From Gracilaria domingensis (taxonomy: Eukaryota > Rhodophyta > Florideophyceae > Gracilariales > Gracilariaceae), in contig VCMS01000006.1 in the NCBI GenBank assembly GCA_022539475.1, forward strand, positions 202,504 through 266,503: a DNA stretch of 64,000 nucleotides, in the 5' to 3' direction. Below the pieces are notes generated by a model. That model saw nothing but the letters and a program-made list of their open reading frames with translations, searched no databases and was not told where the DNA came from. Below are positions 38,028 to 47,700 of this stretch, one piece after another. A program made the translations under genes and the position numbers. Every line of letters begins with the position of its first letter. Within the stretch, counting starts at the first letter, position 1.

Positions 38028-39668
38028 TCACGCGCTGCGAACCTCCGTCAATACCTCCTGCGAAATCATGTGCGGTTCCTCCTCCACGTTCTTCACGCAT
38101 TCCCACACCGCAGAGTTGCACTTGAACCCGGAGCCGAACGCAATCTGCCACACTCGATCGCCCCTTCGTACCCGCCCCATATTCTCGTGGAATTTCAGTT
38201 CGTACCACACCGATGCCGAGGACGTGTTGCCGTACCGCTTCAACGCGTACCGACTCGCCTCCACGTCCTGCTTTGTCAGCTTCAGCGCCTCCTGCATCAC
38301 GTCAATGACCGCTCTGCCGCCCGTGTGGATGCAAAAGTGCTCGAACGCACGGTGGAAGTCCGGGATGTACGGCTCCAGGTCTTGCCCGAGTACCTTTTTG
38401 CGCAGCAGGTAGATTCCAAACTTGATGTGCTCCGTCAACGGGAACACCCGCGGTGCCAGCGTTGTGACGTTCTTCTTGAGCGCGCCGCCGGCAACGTCCA
38501 TGATGTTCTTGGACAGTTTCACGCCGCGCAGACCAGTTTTATCCTCCATCTGAAAGATGGAGTCGTACGCCAGATCGTCCGCTCCGACGTGTGTTCGCAC
38601 TGTGTGTTTGAGCATGTATCTCGCACGACTCTTCTCGCTTTTCTTGTTGGTCAAAAGTACCGCCGCACCGCCCATGCGGAACAGAGTGTTTGTAATCAGC
38701 ATCGAGCGTTCTCGCCCGAGGTACCAATTCTGCGTGATGTTTTCTGTTGACACAACAACGCAGATGGCGTTGCGATGCACTTGCAGTAGATCCTTTGCCA
38801 AATCTACGGAGATAAGCCCTGCTGAGCATCCCATACCGGCCAAGTTGTACGTGCGAACGGAACTTCTCATCTTGTACTTGTTGACAAGCATGGCAGAGAG
38901 ACTGGGTGTGGGGTTGAAGAGTGAGCAGTTAACGACGAGAAGATCGATGGCCTTGGGATCCAAGTTGTTTCGGCTTAACAGCGCGTCCATGCAGCTGAAC
39001 AGCACCAGTTCAGCCTCCTCGCGCGCAAAATGCATGTTACACACGGCTCTCTCATCTCCGTTATTCTCGGGGATGGAATGACAGTGTTCAAGGATACTAG
39101 CCGGAAAAGCGCTTTTACTGCCTATTCCACTGCGTCCCAACAGTTTCTTCTGGAATGCTATTGCATCTTCATCAAATTTGTTAGAGGCCAAGGTAGTCTT
39201 CATAAAGCGATCGATGCCAACATGATAGCGCTCGGGCGGTTGAAACGTCTCTACGTCAATGAGGTAAACGGGGTTAGGTTTTCGGAAATTGTAAACAAGC
39301 ACAAGGGCCGCAAGCACAGCAGACGCCAACGCAATATCTGCGATTCTGGCGCGCAACAGATCGTTTGCCAGACGGGCGAGATGCTCTCGTTTTGAGTAGG
39401 CGTCGGGCACAAGCGTAGCCACCAAGACGCAGCAGAGCGCGCCAACAATCTTCTTGGAGGTAAACGGGTCATACGAGTTGTACCCACGTCGCACATCGGC
39501 AAACGAATACGCGCGCGCATTCGGATCCGTGGCGTAAAGTCGCCGCACACGCTCCCACGCTAACCGCGTGGACTCGGCGAGACTGTACAAGGTGGAGCCA
39601 TTCTCAGGCTGGCGCTCTGCAGCGTTGCGGCGACGAATGGTGGAGGACGCGTTGTCTAAGGCGGGCAT
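38028..39668 (-). CDS. 3-ketoacyl-CoA synthase (FAE1-type fatty acid elongase)
   Basis: Condensing enzyme of very-long-chain fatty acid elongation in the ER: joins malonyl-CoA to an acyl-CoA. 546 residues; start at the ATG of MPALDNAS. Two membrane segments near the N-terminus (about residues 75-92 and 105-125) are typical of plant-type FAE1/KCS proteins, as is the YLIDVETFQPPE-like entry. The catalytic triad is visible: Cys281 in GMGCSAG, His448 in CIHTGGRAV and Asn481 in RYGNTSSAS. In the plant family this enzyme acts with ketoacyl reductase, dehydratase and enoyl reductase. It lies in tandem behind ARP5 on the same strand. Intronless. The substrate chain length cannot be read from sequence. 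Confidence 0.94.
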   Translation of the reverse strand: MPALDNASSTIRRRNAAERQPENGSTLYSLAESTRLAWERVRRLYATDPNARAYSFADVRRGYNSYDPFTSKKIVGALCCVLVATLVPDAYSKREHLARLANDLLRARIADIALASAVLAALVLVYNFRKPNPVYLIDVETFQPPERYHVGIDRFMKTTLASNKFDEDAIAFQKKLLGRSGIGSKSAFPASILEHCHSIPENNGDERAVCNMHFAREEAELVLFSCMDALLSRNNLDPKAIDLLVVNCSLFNPTPSLSAMLVNKYKMRSSVRTYNLAGMGCSAGLISVDLAKDLLQVHRNAICVVVSTENITQNWYLGRERSMLITNTLFRMGGAAVLLTNKKSEKSRARYMLKHTVRTHVGADDLAYDSIFQMEDKTGLRGVKLSKNIMDVAGGALKKNVTTLAPRVFPLTEHIKFGIYLLRKKVLGQDLEPYIPDFHRAFEHFCIHTGGRAVIDVMQEALKLTKQDVEASRYALKRYGNTSSASVWYELKFHENMGRVRRGDRVWQIAFGSGFKCNSAVWECVKNVEEEPHMISQEVLTEVRSA

Positions 39669-39928
39669 AGCGCGGGCGCAAGGGCACAACGGACTCGGCG
39701 AGGGAGGCCTGGCGAATTCGGAGGGTGGGTAGTTCGGGGGTGCGGGAGGAATGCCGTCAGTCGCCGCCTGCGCATGCGTTGCGGGGGTGCGCCGATGCCG
39801 CTGCGCTGCGTTTAGAAGCGCGGTTCCGTTGCGGAACGGCTACACGTGGCGCGGTCGTGCCCACTTTGCGCGCGCCCCGCGCCGTGAAAACATACAAGGG
39901 GCAACGAGCACCGCGGCGCCCCCTCGCG

Positions 39929-42394
39929 CTAGCCCAGAATCGACCGCGACCGCCCCCGCTTGCTCGCCTGCTTCTGCATCTTCTTCTTCAGCTCCAGGTC
40001 CGCCGCGGACAGCACCGGCGTCGGCACGAACACGTTGCTCAGCGCGTGCTCCTTGAGGTACCCGTTGCCCATCTCCTCGAACTCCGCCTTCGTGATGCAC
40101 GCCTTCTCGAACAACTCTCTCCCCTGTTCGGCAAACAGAGCCGCCCCCTTCCACGCGTCCAACACCGGGTCCTGCGCAAACGTCACCCCGCCCACGATGT
40201 CTTCGCCCCATTCAGACGGGAAACATCGTCGCAGCTCCGTGCAGATCCGTTCACGTAATCCGTACGTCCGCGCCACTCCGCCGGTAACAAACACTTCCTT
40301 CACAATGTCACTGCGCTTCCCGGTGCCTAGCCGCAGCGCTTCGATCAGCCCGCACTGCTCTATGCCCGCCAACGTTGGCTGAAACATCAACTCCGGCGTT
40401 CGAATCCTGTCCACAGTCACTGCGAATTCGTCCATATATTTGTTGTCCTCGTACAACAGCGCAACGCCCTCCGGTCGCGAGATGGTCGGATCCACTTCTT
40501 CCGGCGCCAGTTCCATGATTTCTTCTCGCACAGCATGCAATCGTGCTCTCTCATCTGCAGAGTTATCATCTGAGTCAGATTCATTGCCTCCCACTCTCAT
40601 TGACCTGTACACGTCCCAATCTTCATCATTCCACCCGAAGTTATCATCATCCATGTCAGCCTTTGCTTTCCGTCCGCCTCTCCCGCGCCCTCTTCCTCTT
40701 CCCCGACCCCTTGACCTTCGTCCGCGCCCCCTCCCGCGACCCCTTCCTTTTCCTGGACCGTCATCGAATCCCGGCTTGTTTCCAGCGTGTTGAGCCAGTA
40801 AACGCATTCGTTCGCGGGCCGCCTGAGACCTTCTGTCGGAGCCTGCGGCGCGCGCTGCTTTCCTTTTCTTGATGCGCCCTGCTAATGTTTCACGTTCCTT
40901 TCGAAGTCCAGCAAGATACTCTTCTGGTCGTTCTTCTTTCATTCGTCGCTTCTCTTCTGCTTGTCTCTCCTTTTCAGCCTTTTCTGCTTCCTTTGCTCGT
41001 TTTGCTCGCTCTCTTGCTTCGGCAGCGCCACGCCATGCACGTATTTGCCGCTTCCGCTTTAGTTCTGCCGGATTGAGCTCTGAATCAGACATGGATAGTA
41101 GCTCATCCTCATAAATTCGTTTCCACCACGCTTCCTCCGCTGCTCGAGCTTTCCCTTCCCCAAGCTTCTTTCTTTCCTCATCAAGACTTTCTTGTCTCTT
41201 ATCAATCTCAGACAACAGTGAAGACGTTGCATCCATGCTCAAGTTTGACAGAGCAAGATAGTAGCCATCTTCGTCAAGCTCGCGCATTGCTTCGATCCGC
41301 TTCAGTTGGTAAAAACTGTTCATAGTCTCGTAGAACGGTTTTACCTCCTCTTCCGTGTAAGATGTGCTTTCCACTGGCTCATCTGTACCAGAACCTTTTT
41401 CCTTTCGAGCACGACGCTTTTCTTTCATCAGTTCGCTTAATCGACGCCCGTTCTCACTTCGCGCCTGTTTCAGTTTTTCCTTCTCCTCCGCTGAAAGAGG
41501 GGGTTTCTCGGCGCCCTCACCCGTGGGAACTTTGACGGTTTTTGTGATTTTGTTGTAGTAGTCAACATCAGTTTGTATCTTTAACAATTCGTTATCATAA
41601 TCTTCAGAAACATAGCACACCCTTTCTTTCAACATTTCGCAACGATTTGTTGTCAGGACGCCTGCGTGTTCTTGATTCAGCAATTGCAACCTTCTCGTGA
41701 ACTGGTCTGTCATGTCTGAACCTCCAACATTTATTCGTTTCACGCCCTGTGCGTCCAGTCTTCCTTCCACAATTGGCAGGACATGGGTGGTATTATAGCC
41801 GCATGAAACAACGCAACCGCTTCGATTCGCGAAAGAAAGACCACCGCGTCGATTGCAATTCCAAAAGTAGCTGAATAAAGCGTCGACTCCAAAGCAAATA
41901 GAAGGGGCTTCGTAGGCCTCAAAAATTAACTCCATCATCAAAGCTCGCGCGGAATTGGGTTGCATAGGGGCTTCAGTTAGAACAAAGCTGTGATTCACCT
42001 GCGGCTCATCTGCCAATCCTAAGCCAGCCAGAGTTCCATCCAATAATCTCTCCATGAGCGCGGGATTATTCGGCAAACCTGATTTGTAAGCTGGTTTCGC
42101 AGTTGAGCGCGCTGAAGAAGTTAATGCATCTGTGCCGATGAGGAAGGTTCGTATGCCGGTTTCAGGATCCTTTAAACGAGCTACATAAGGTGGAAGCTGC
42201 ATAAGAGGTTCAGGGCAGCGCGAGAATCCAGCTCGAAGGGTGGACGAACCTAAGTCGAAAACGATCGCTTTCGAAGAGGAGTATACATCATTTGTGTGAT
42301 ACTGGGCTGGTGTTACTGACTTGTTGTAAAGAGGGCGAGGATCATCTAAAAAATAGTTGGGTTCTGCTCGTTTTCGAGCTTTCTGGCCTGCCAT
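39929..42394 (-). CDS. ARP5: Actin-related protein 5 (INO80 complex)
   Basis: Nuclear actin-related subunit of the INO80 chromatin remodeller, which couples ATP hydrolysis to nucleosome sliding. About 821 residues; start at the ATG of MAGQKARKRAEPNYF, since the open frame upstream has no ATG. The N-terminal actin fold begins AIVFDLGSSTLRAGF and has SFVLTEAPMQPNSAR and ICFGVDALFSYF; the final part contains VFVTGGVARTYGLRERI and the DAWKGAALFA block typical of Arp5. Between the two actin halves is the long charged, coiled-coil insertion that distinguishes Arp5, here carrying an unusual Gly-Arg repeat array (about 40675-40760) followed by an acidic patch. Shares a 0.56-kb promoter interval with the WDR12 gene. 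Confidence 0.93.
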   Translation of the reverse strand: MAGQKARKRAEPNYFLDDPRPLYNKSVTPAQYHTNDVYSSSKAIVFDLGSSTLRAGFSRCPEPLMQLPPYVARLKDPETGIRTFLIGTDALTSSARSTAKPAYKSGLPNNPALMERLLDGTLAGLGLADEPQVNHSFVLTEAPMQPNSARALMMELIFEAYEAPSICFGVDALFSYFWNCNRRGGLSFANRSGCVVSCGYNTTHVLPIVEGRLDAQGVKRINVGGSDMTDQFTRRLQLLNQEHAGVLTTNRCEMLKERVCYVSEDYDNELLKIQTDVDYYNKITKTVKVPTGEGAEKPPLSAEEKEKLKQARSENGRRLSELMKEKRRARKEKGSGTDEPVESTSYTEEEVKPFYETMNSFYQLKRIEAMRELDEDGYYLALSNLSMDATSSLLSEIDKRQESLDEERKKLGEGKARAAEEAWWKRIYEDELLSMSDSELNPAELKRKRQIRAWRGAAEARERAKRAKEAEKAEKERQAEEKRRMKEERPEEYLAGLRKERETLAGRIKKRKAARAAGSDRRSQAARERMRLLAQHAGNKPGFDDGPGKGRGRGRGRGRRSRGRGRGRGRGRGGRKAKADMDDDNFGWNDEDWDVYRSMRVGGNESDSDDNSADERARLHAVREEIMELAPEEVDPTISRPEGVALLYEDNKYMDEFAVTVDRIRTPELMFQPTLAGIEQCGLIEALRLGTGKRSDIVKEVFVTGGVARTYGLRERICTELRRCFPSEWGEDIVGGVTFAQDPVLDAWKGAALFAEQGRELFEKACITKAEFEEMGNGYLKEHALSNVFVPTPVLSAADLELKKKMQKQASKRGRSRSILG

Positions 42395-42957
42395 GTTCTC
42401 ACGCGGCTGACGGGGAGGGGAATGGCACGCCCTTTGACGAGAGCAATGAAACGGATGAGAGGCGGGAACGACATCGCTTGCTCCCCGCAAGGCTGACGCA
42501 AAGGGGTGTGCTTGTGGGCGGAGCAAAGATCATACTGTTGGATCACTGCAACGTGTAACCCTGCACCCAATCATACAAAGGAATCTACGACATGTTTAGA
42601 TCCCCAACGTGCCAAACACATCTCAAGAAAATTTATCGGCCGCCGTCGGCAATTCTGTTAGGCGGTTCGTCAGTACACCGATACCCTTGGTAGCCTTACC
42701 GAAGGCACACGGTACACGCTCCTAGCTAGGAGGATACGTCCGCGACAGTTTTTCTGGGGAGTCTGGAGAAAGCAGGAACTAAAACCACAATCCAGGTGCG
42801 TTCCGGCCGTTCATATGCATGTTTTGCACTCAAAGGGGCTCTACTCGGAAAGAACTGTGGTTATGAGATAAGAAGATAAAAGCTGGTAGCGTATGAGAAC
42901 ATAGATCGAACTTCAATCATCGACGGCTCAGGATATAGTTTTTGAAAAGGTGTCGAA
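42395..42957. promoter_or_regulatory. Bidirectional promoter interval ARP5/WDR12
   Basis: 563 bases between two divergent start codons. No other gene. Shared control of a chromatin gene and a ribosome-biogenesis gene is possible but inferred from layout only. Confidence 0.5.
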
Positions 42958-44205
42958 ATGGTGGGCGCCATTGCGACTTCGTCTTCAAGGGCTCTGCAGG
43001 TTCGATTCAAAAGCGGAATTGAGCATGAGGCATATAAAGCCGCGCACAACGTGTTATTGCAAGTTCCGGCCCATTTTGGACGCAAATCTTTACGTACCCT
43101 GTTACACACGTTGCTGAGCCTCCCTGAAGAAGACAGGCCAGACTTTCACTTTTTGATCGACGATGCACAACTGCGCACAACACTTGACAAATATCTAGAA
43201 CGACGAAACTTGTCTTTCGAAAACACTCTCATTGTCACATACTACCTGCCAATTCCGGAAGCCAACTCCAAGGGTGATAAAACAATATCGGAAAACTGGA
43301 TTTCTTCGCTCGATGCAGATGCCAATGGTCGCGTCCTGGCTGGCTTATTTTCCGGTCGGGTATCAATACTACACCAGGATGAGATAATCCTTAACGAGTC
43401 TAAATTCTCCGAACCTCACAAAGCTCCCGTCAAAGCAGTCCAATGGCTTGATAATGATCATTTCCTAACAGTTTCGTCTGATGAAACCGCATGTGTATGG
43501 CGGTTCAATGGCGGTGATGCAGAGCTTGTGTCCCGTATGGATACGAGCGAGACAAAGCCAGCTTCATTTTCCGCGGCGAGTGTCAAGTATGAAACGAACA
43601 TAGCTGCATTGGGCTGCGTGGACGGGTCGATTTGGTTGACTCAAGATTGTTTGGAAGGGGTGAGTGAACCATCTGAAGTCAAAAAGAGAAAAAGCATGCC
43701 GAGTATCCCAGCTAGTAGGGTAACGGATGGTACTCTATGCGTCAGTGGACTGGTTTGGCGGGACAATGAAATCGTTTCTGTGGGCTGGGATGGATTCACA
43801 AACGTGTTCAACGCAGAAACATGCATGAAGGCAACAACCATTCCAAGCGGAGGCAAGGCGTTGACTTCAGTAGCTACGGTGCAGAGTGGGGATTTCTTCG
43901 TGGTAAGTGCAGTGGATGGGGCTGTTCGGATGGTTGATGGGAGATCAGGAAAAGGCGTGGTGGGTGCGTGCGGCAAACAAGATGCGCATCGAGGAATTGT
44001 GACGGACGTCACTGCTGAGGAAATGTTGATAGTGAGCACTGGCGTGGATGGATGTGTAAAGTTTTGGGATCGAAGAAGTTTGCTTCGTCCACAGCAAACG
44101 GTTCGCTCAGACGGCAAGTTGTTTGCTGTAGACATAGTGAAAGGAGAAAAGGGTGTTGTGTTTGCTGCTGGGCAGACAGGAACTGTACTCAGGCTGGAGA
44201 TGTAA
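42958..44205 (+). CDS. WDR12: Ribosome biogenesis protein WDR12/Ytm1
   Basis: Nucleolar factor; with Nop7/PES1 and Erb1/BOP1 it forms the PeBoW complex for 60S subunit maturation and is later removed by the Rea1/midasin AAA ATPase. 415 residues, the family size. The N-terminus is an NLE domain (about residues 12-95) that in Ytm1 binds the midasin MIDAS domain; the segment FHFLIDDAQLRTTLDKYLER matches the family (human FDFLIDGEFLRTSL). Seven WD40 repeats follow; clear ones include FLTVSSDETACVWRF and LIVSTGVDGCVKFWDRR. The domain order supports Ytm1/WDR12 over Notchless, which has the same N-terminal domain but is longer with eight repeats. Confidence 0.92.
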   Translation: MVGAIATSSSRALQVRFKSGIEHEAYKAAHNVLLQVPAHFGRKSLRTLLHTLLSLPEEDRPDFHFLIDDAQLRTTLDKYLERRNLSFENTLIVTYYLPIPEANSKGDKTISENWISSLDADANGRVLAGLFSGRVSILHQDEIILNESKFSEPHKAPVKAVQWLDNDHFLTVSSDETACVWRFNGGDAELVSRMDTSETKPASFSAASVKYETNIAALGCVDGSIWLTQDCLEGVSEPSEVKKRKSMPSIPASRVTDGTLCVSGLVWRDNEIVSVGWDGFTNVFNAETCMKATTIPSGGKALTSVATVQSGDFFVVSAVDGAVRMVDGRSGKGVVGACGKQDAHRGIVTDVTAEEMLIVSTGVDGCVKFWDRRSLLRPQQTVRSDGKLFAVDIVKGEKGVVFAAGQTGTVLRLEM

Positions 44206-45378
44206 CGCGCATTGAAGTCGGAAGAACTACATCTGTTACGGTTGTATGTATCTTCGGGCCATGAGATGTTAGCGTCGTTTGATGCTTGTATTGGTTGATG
44301 TGCTTCCAAGCAAGGCATAACTCGGACCGGGTATAAACAGAAAATGATGCTCGAAAGATTTTCGTACTGAGTGAAGGCAACATAACATGGGTTTTGCGAT
44401 CGGAAAAGCTTTGAATGGCAGCGACTGCGGCTGCGCGTTTCTGGAAGGGGCGCGCCGGGGCCATGCCTCATACATGAAGCAGAATAGTCTCAAGAGCAGG
44501 ATGCAGAATTATACGGCTGCCGTGGCCGTACGAAGGACAGAACCTAGCAATGCGGTCTAGGGCGGCATTCCGAGCGCGTGGCGAAGAAAAACACAGATGC
44601 GACGACGGCGGGAAACTTGCATCGCACGGTGTCGCAAGCGAATGCTTCCTGCTCTGCAAGACACGCACGCAGCGATGTGAGGTCGCCAAGTGGAGTGGGA
44701 GACTGCTCGTACCTTCCACATGGTCACGTCAGCTAGCTCACATGTATCGCTGATCGATGCTCTTCCACACCCCCGCCGCCTAAACGTATCGACGCATCAT
44801 CCATCCGCTCTCGCGACGCATTCCTCTCGCGACAGCACGGGCGCGCGTCGCGCAAGCAGAAGTCATCGCCACGGACGCGCGAGACGTGGAGCTCGCTGCG
44901 CTCAAACAGTGTGGCGTGCCCGCGCAGCCGAGCTCATAGTCGGCCGGCTGGCGTCAGCGCGGCCAGAACCGCACTGCGAGCGCGGCCGTCGCCCAAAAAT
45001 AAGCCAACCGCCAGCTGTACGTTTGCGCAGCGCGCGGGTCGGGACACATCACACACATACGCTGCCGTTCCGCCACGTGTCCGCGCTCCGACGTGCGTGC
45101 GCCATCCCGCCTTCAAACTTTTCTGAGCGCGCCTACGCAATCGCTCGGCTCGCCCTCCCCCGGCCCTTTAGGCTTGATGCTGCCCCTGTCGGGCGATGCG
45201 TCGCCCACCGCACGCAATGAGCGCTGCATCGTCCCTGGCCTCCACTGGCGCAGCTCTGCTACTTCCTCCCCTTTCACGCTGTTGTCGTGGATGATTGTCG
45301 GCTGCTTGTTCGTGCTGAGGCTGTCACTTGCTGCGTCTTCTTTTTCGGTGGCGTTTGGTACTTTCCGTCAGCGGTAGT
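44206..45378. other. Intergenic, GC-rich promoter of the DEP gene
   Basis: First 500 bases nondescript; from about 44.77 to 45.27 kb CG-rich with no convincing gene. Probably regulatory DNA of the gene at 45379. Confidence 0.4.
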
Positions 45379-46362
45379 ATGGCTGCCAAAGGTTCTGGCA
45401 TATTCCTCTACGTGCAAGTGCGCATCACCGGGGTTGTGCAGCCGATGCTTGTCCCGAAGATGCTGCATCAAATTCAAGTGGGCGACAGACAGTTTATGTT
45501 CCGACGATACAAGCGATGTTTCTCTGGTACCGATGCGGTGCGCTTTTTTCTGGCAAAGCGATATGCACGCAACGAGCATGAAGCTGTAGCGATTGGCAAT
45601 GCTTTACTCAAGGCCGGCGTCTTTAGACATGTCAGGAATGAGCATCTGTTCCGGACTGGTGATTACTTTTACAGGTTTGCTGCCCATGAGGACTACGCGG
45701 TCGAGGACGAACGTGTCAATCTTAGAAGTTCGCGTATGATGAGCGTCGCATGTAACTCGTATATGAGAATGCCAGAGATTTCACGCGTTGACACTGGCCC
45801 AGTCATGTCTAGCTCCAACTATAGCGATGCTACTTTCTTTTCGTACGAAGATTATTCTGTAACTGATGACCGACCGGAGTTTGATGAGACTGATATTGTT
45901 GTTGAGACTGGAATCCGTATCGGAACCAGAGTGTTTCCAAACCTTGTGTCTAACTTCACCCATGCCAAAGACTTGATTGGTACTAACGCTAACAAGGGCA
46001 AGATCCTGGAAAAGTCTTTTACCGGAAGATCTGCCGTCAAATGGCTTCAACGTCACAGATACGCGAAGAGCAATGAAGAGGCTATTAGCATTGGCAACGC
46101 CATGCTTTGTTCTGGCGTTTTCTATCCGCTTGAAAATGATTCCGAGTCTGGCTTTGACAGCAACTTAATTCATTATCGAATGATGGCCGACACTGATATC
46201 TCCAAAGAGCTTAAGAGAGGTGCCCGCAAAGACATGTTTTTGAGATTGCTGGGCGTCAATAGGGCCAAGTCAGGTGCCAGCGTACAGCAACAACAAACAC
46301 CATGGTTTGAAGATCCCATATCCTTTTCTTTCACCTCGACAAGTAGCGGCGGCTTCCGATGA
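45379..46362 (+). CDS. Protein with two DEP domains
   Basis: 327 residues; start at the ATG of MAAKGSGIF. Two related regions (about residues 20-100 and 195-270) each show the DEP pattern: a basic helix then a FSGTDAVRFFLAKRYARNEH or FTGRSAVKWLQRHRYAKSNE core, and EAVAIGNALLKAGVF or EAISIGNAMLCSGVF. The domains bind membranes or G-protein-coupled receptor tails in signalling proteins (Dishevelled, Egl-10, Pleckstrin). Here no kinase, RGS or PDZ domain is attached, so it might be an adaptor. Between them is a Ser/acidic linker; the tail is Gln/Ser-rich. Function unknown. Confidence 0.82.
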   Translation: MAAKGSGIFLYVQVRITGVVQPMLVPKMLHQIQVGDRQFMFRRYKRCFSGTDAVRFFLAKRYARNEHEAVAIGNALLKAGVFRHVRNEHLFRTGDYFYRFAAHEDYAVEDERVNLRSSRMMSVACNSYMRMPEISRVDTGPVMSSSNYSDATFFSYEDYSVTDDRPEFDETDIVVETGIRIGTRVFPNLVSNFTHAKDLIGTNANKGKILEKSFTGRSAVKWLQRHRYAKSNEEAISIGNAMLCSGVFYPLENDSESGFDSNLIHYRMMADTDISKELKRGARKDMFLRLLGVNRAKSGASVQQQQTPWFEDPISFSFTSTSSGGFR

Positions 46363-47214
46363 ACATGTCATTCAAGATCATTGCTTTCGAACTGCATAGT
46401 CTCCCTGTACATTACCAAACCCGAACGCATCACAACAGATTAACTACAAACGTACACTAGCCCCAAAGACCTACAGGCTGAATTCGTATGTGCATCATAT
46501 AAAATCAAAACTAGAGTGTTCTCATTCAGAGCACTTAACCCACTTTGTGTGTTTGTCAAAATAGATTTATATGTATACGAATCTCCCGAGGGAGTTCATT
46601 GCGAAACACCTGCTCTTCCATGAGTGTCATAGATGTCATAGATGTGGTCTCACACATATATCGGGGCACAGTTGCGGACTGCTACAGTTCACACAGGACA
46701 TGTGGCCTAGTGGTTTTGTGCTATCACAATAGAGACGGTTCCAGGGTTTGAGGCAGAGCATTATGCGTTGTAAGAAGTGTTGATGTATAAAAGAAAGAAA
46801 GGAAAAAGTATGCTCTTTACTGTGGCTACTACATCACGATACGGATTCAATCTCGAAAGAAGAAGAAAAAGCTTTACAAAAGAACGATGTCCAAGCCAGC
46901 CAAATGCCCTCGAAGAACAGCACGATACATAGCAGTTACTGGTATATGTACAAATGCGACTATGACAAAAGCTCTTTACCAAAACATGACCAGTGCTAAC
47001 CTTATACCCTGGACTAAGTCCGCACCTGAAGATGGAATGGAAGAATCGATGGTCTCATACGTTCGAAGTGTTCATAATGCCTCAAGTCTCATATCGAGTA
47101 GATTTACTCTTGCTAGGCTTTGTGGTCAGTAAGAATGGACAAATAATCATACAACGTCGCTGCTACTCAACAAAAACACCATTCAGGCCCCGGGCGCTAC
47201 ATTTTAGATTCCAC
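46363..47214. other. Convergent intergenic region
   Basis: No gene recognised. At about 46700-46755 a stretch reads TGGCCTAGTGGTT followed about 30 bases later by GGTTCCAGG, faintly like tRNA internal promoter boxes, but it does not fold as a tRNA. Confidence 0.3.
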
Positions 47215-47700
47215 TTAGCAGCCTTCGACGGGGCTGTAGTACAGGAACACCTTATCGTTGTAAGGACACGACTTCCAAGGTTTGTTGTAACTGCAGGAAG
47301 TAGCGGTGTAGGTCTCCATCGAAGCCGGGAGACCCGGCGGTGGCGTCGAAGAACGGCACAATTTCGCGGTAACAGCATATATCACACCCGGAACGAATCT
47401 GACACCACAGGCTGACTTCGGGGACTTGACCAAGATGTACTCATTTGAGGGCGCGCAGCCACGGAAAGTAACCTTCACACGCATCACAGTGTACGCGTAG
47501 TTCGGATCTCCAGCTTCACGGTTCTCCACAGCCTCCGCCTTGAAAACAGGCGTAGTGTCACTGGAATATCCAGTCTTGACGCTTGCAGGCATCCTGCAAG
47601 AACATTTTGTCTTGCGTAAGGGGCGAACTACACTCTCAGAATGAGCGCAGATAACGGCTAAAGCTGCAACAAATACAGCAGCAAGAATCGAAGACTTCAT
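47215..47700 (-). CDS. Secreted NTR/TIMP-like Cys-rich protein
   Basis: 161 residues with a textbook signal peptide (MKSSILAAVFVAALAVICAHS). The mature part starts soon after with KCSCRMPAS, then an OB-fold-like series of strands (VFKAEAV, YTVMRVKVTFRGC, EYILVKSP), SACGVRFVPGVIYAV and a final CSYNKPWKSC. This is the netrin-like (NTR) layout: TIMP inhibitors also begin CxC and carry a CGV..G..Y block and a C..N.PW end. Eight or so cysteines would make the disulfides. The Lys/Arg residues before CSC mean the reactive first Cys of TIMPs is not strictly N-terminal unless processed. Could be a protease inhibitor or wall protein; function inferred only. Confidence 0.6.
   Translation of the reverse strand: MKSSILAAVFVAALAVICAHSESVVRPLRKTKCSCRMPASVKTGYSSDTTPVFKAEAVENREAGDPNYAYTVMRVKVTFRGCAPSNEYILVKSPKSACGVRFVPGVIYAVTAKLCRSSTPPPGLPASMETYTATSCSYNKPWKSCPYNDKVFLYYSPVEGC

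Noticed and set aside
42683-42715. Shared GGTAGCCTTACC with the region near 48515
   Set aside because: A single 12-base match is expected by chance many times in 64 kb.
46695-46760. tRNA-like A and B box pattern
   Set aside because: TGGCCTAGTGGTT fits an A box, but the B-box candidate lacks the invariant residues and no cloverleaf can be drawn.
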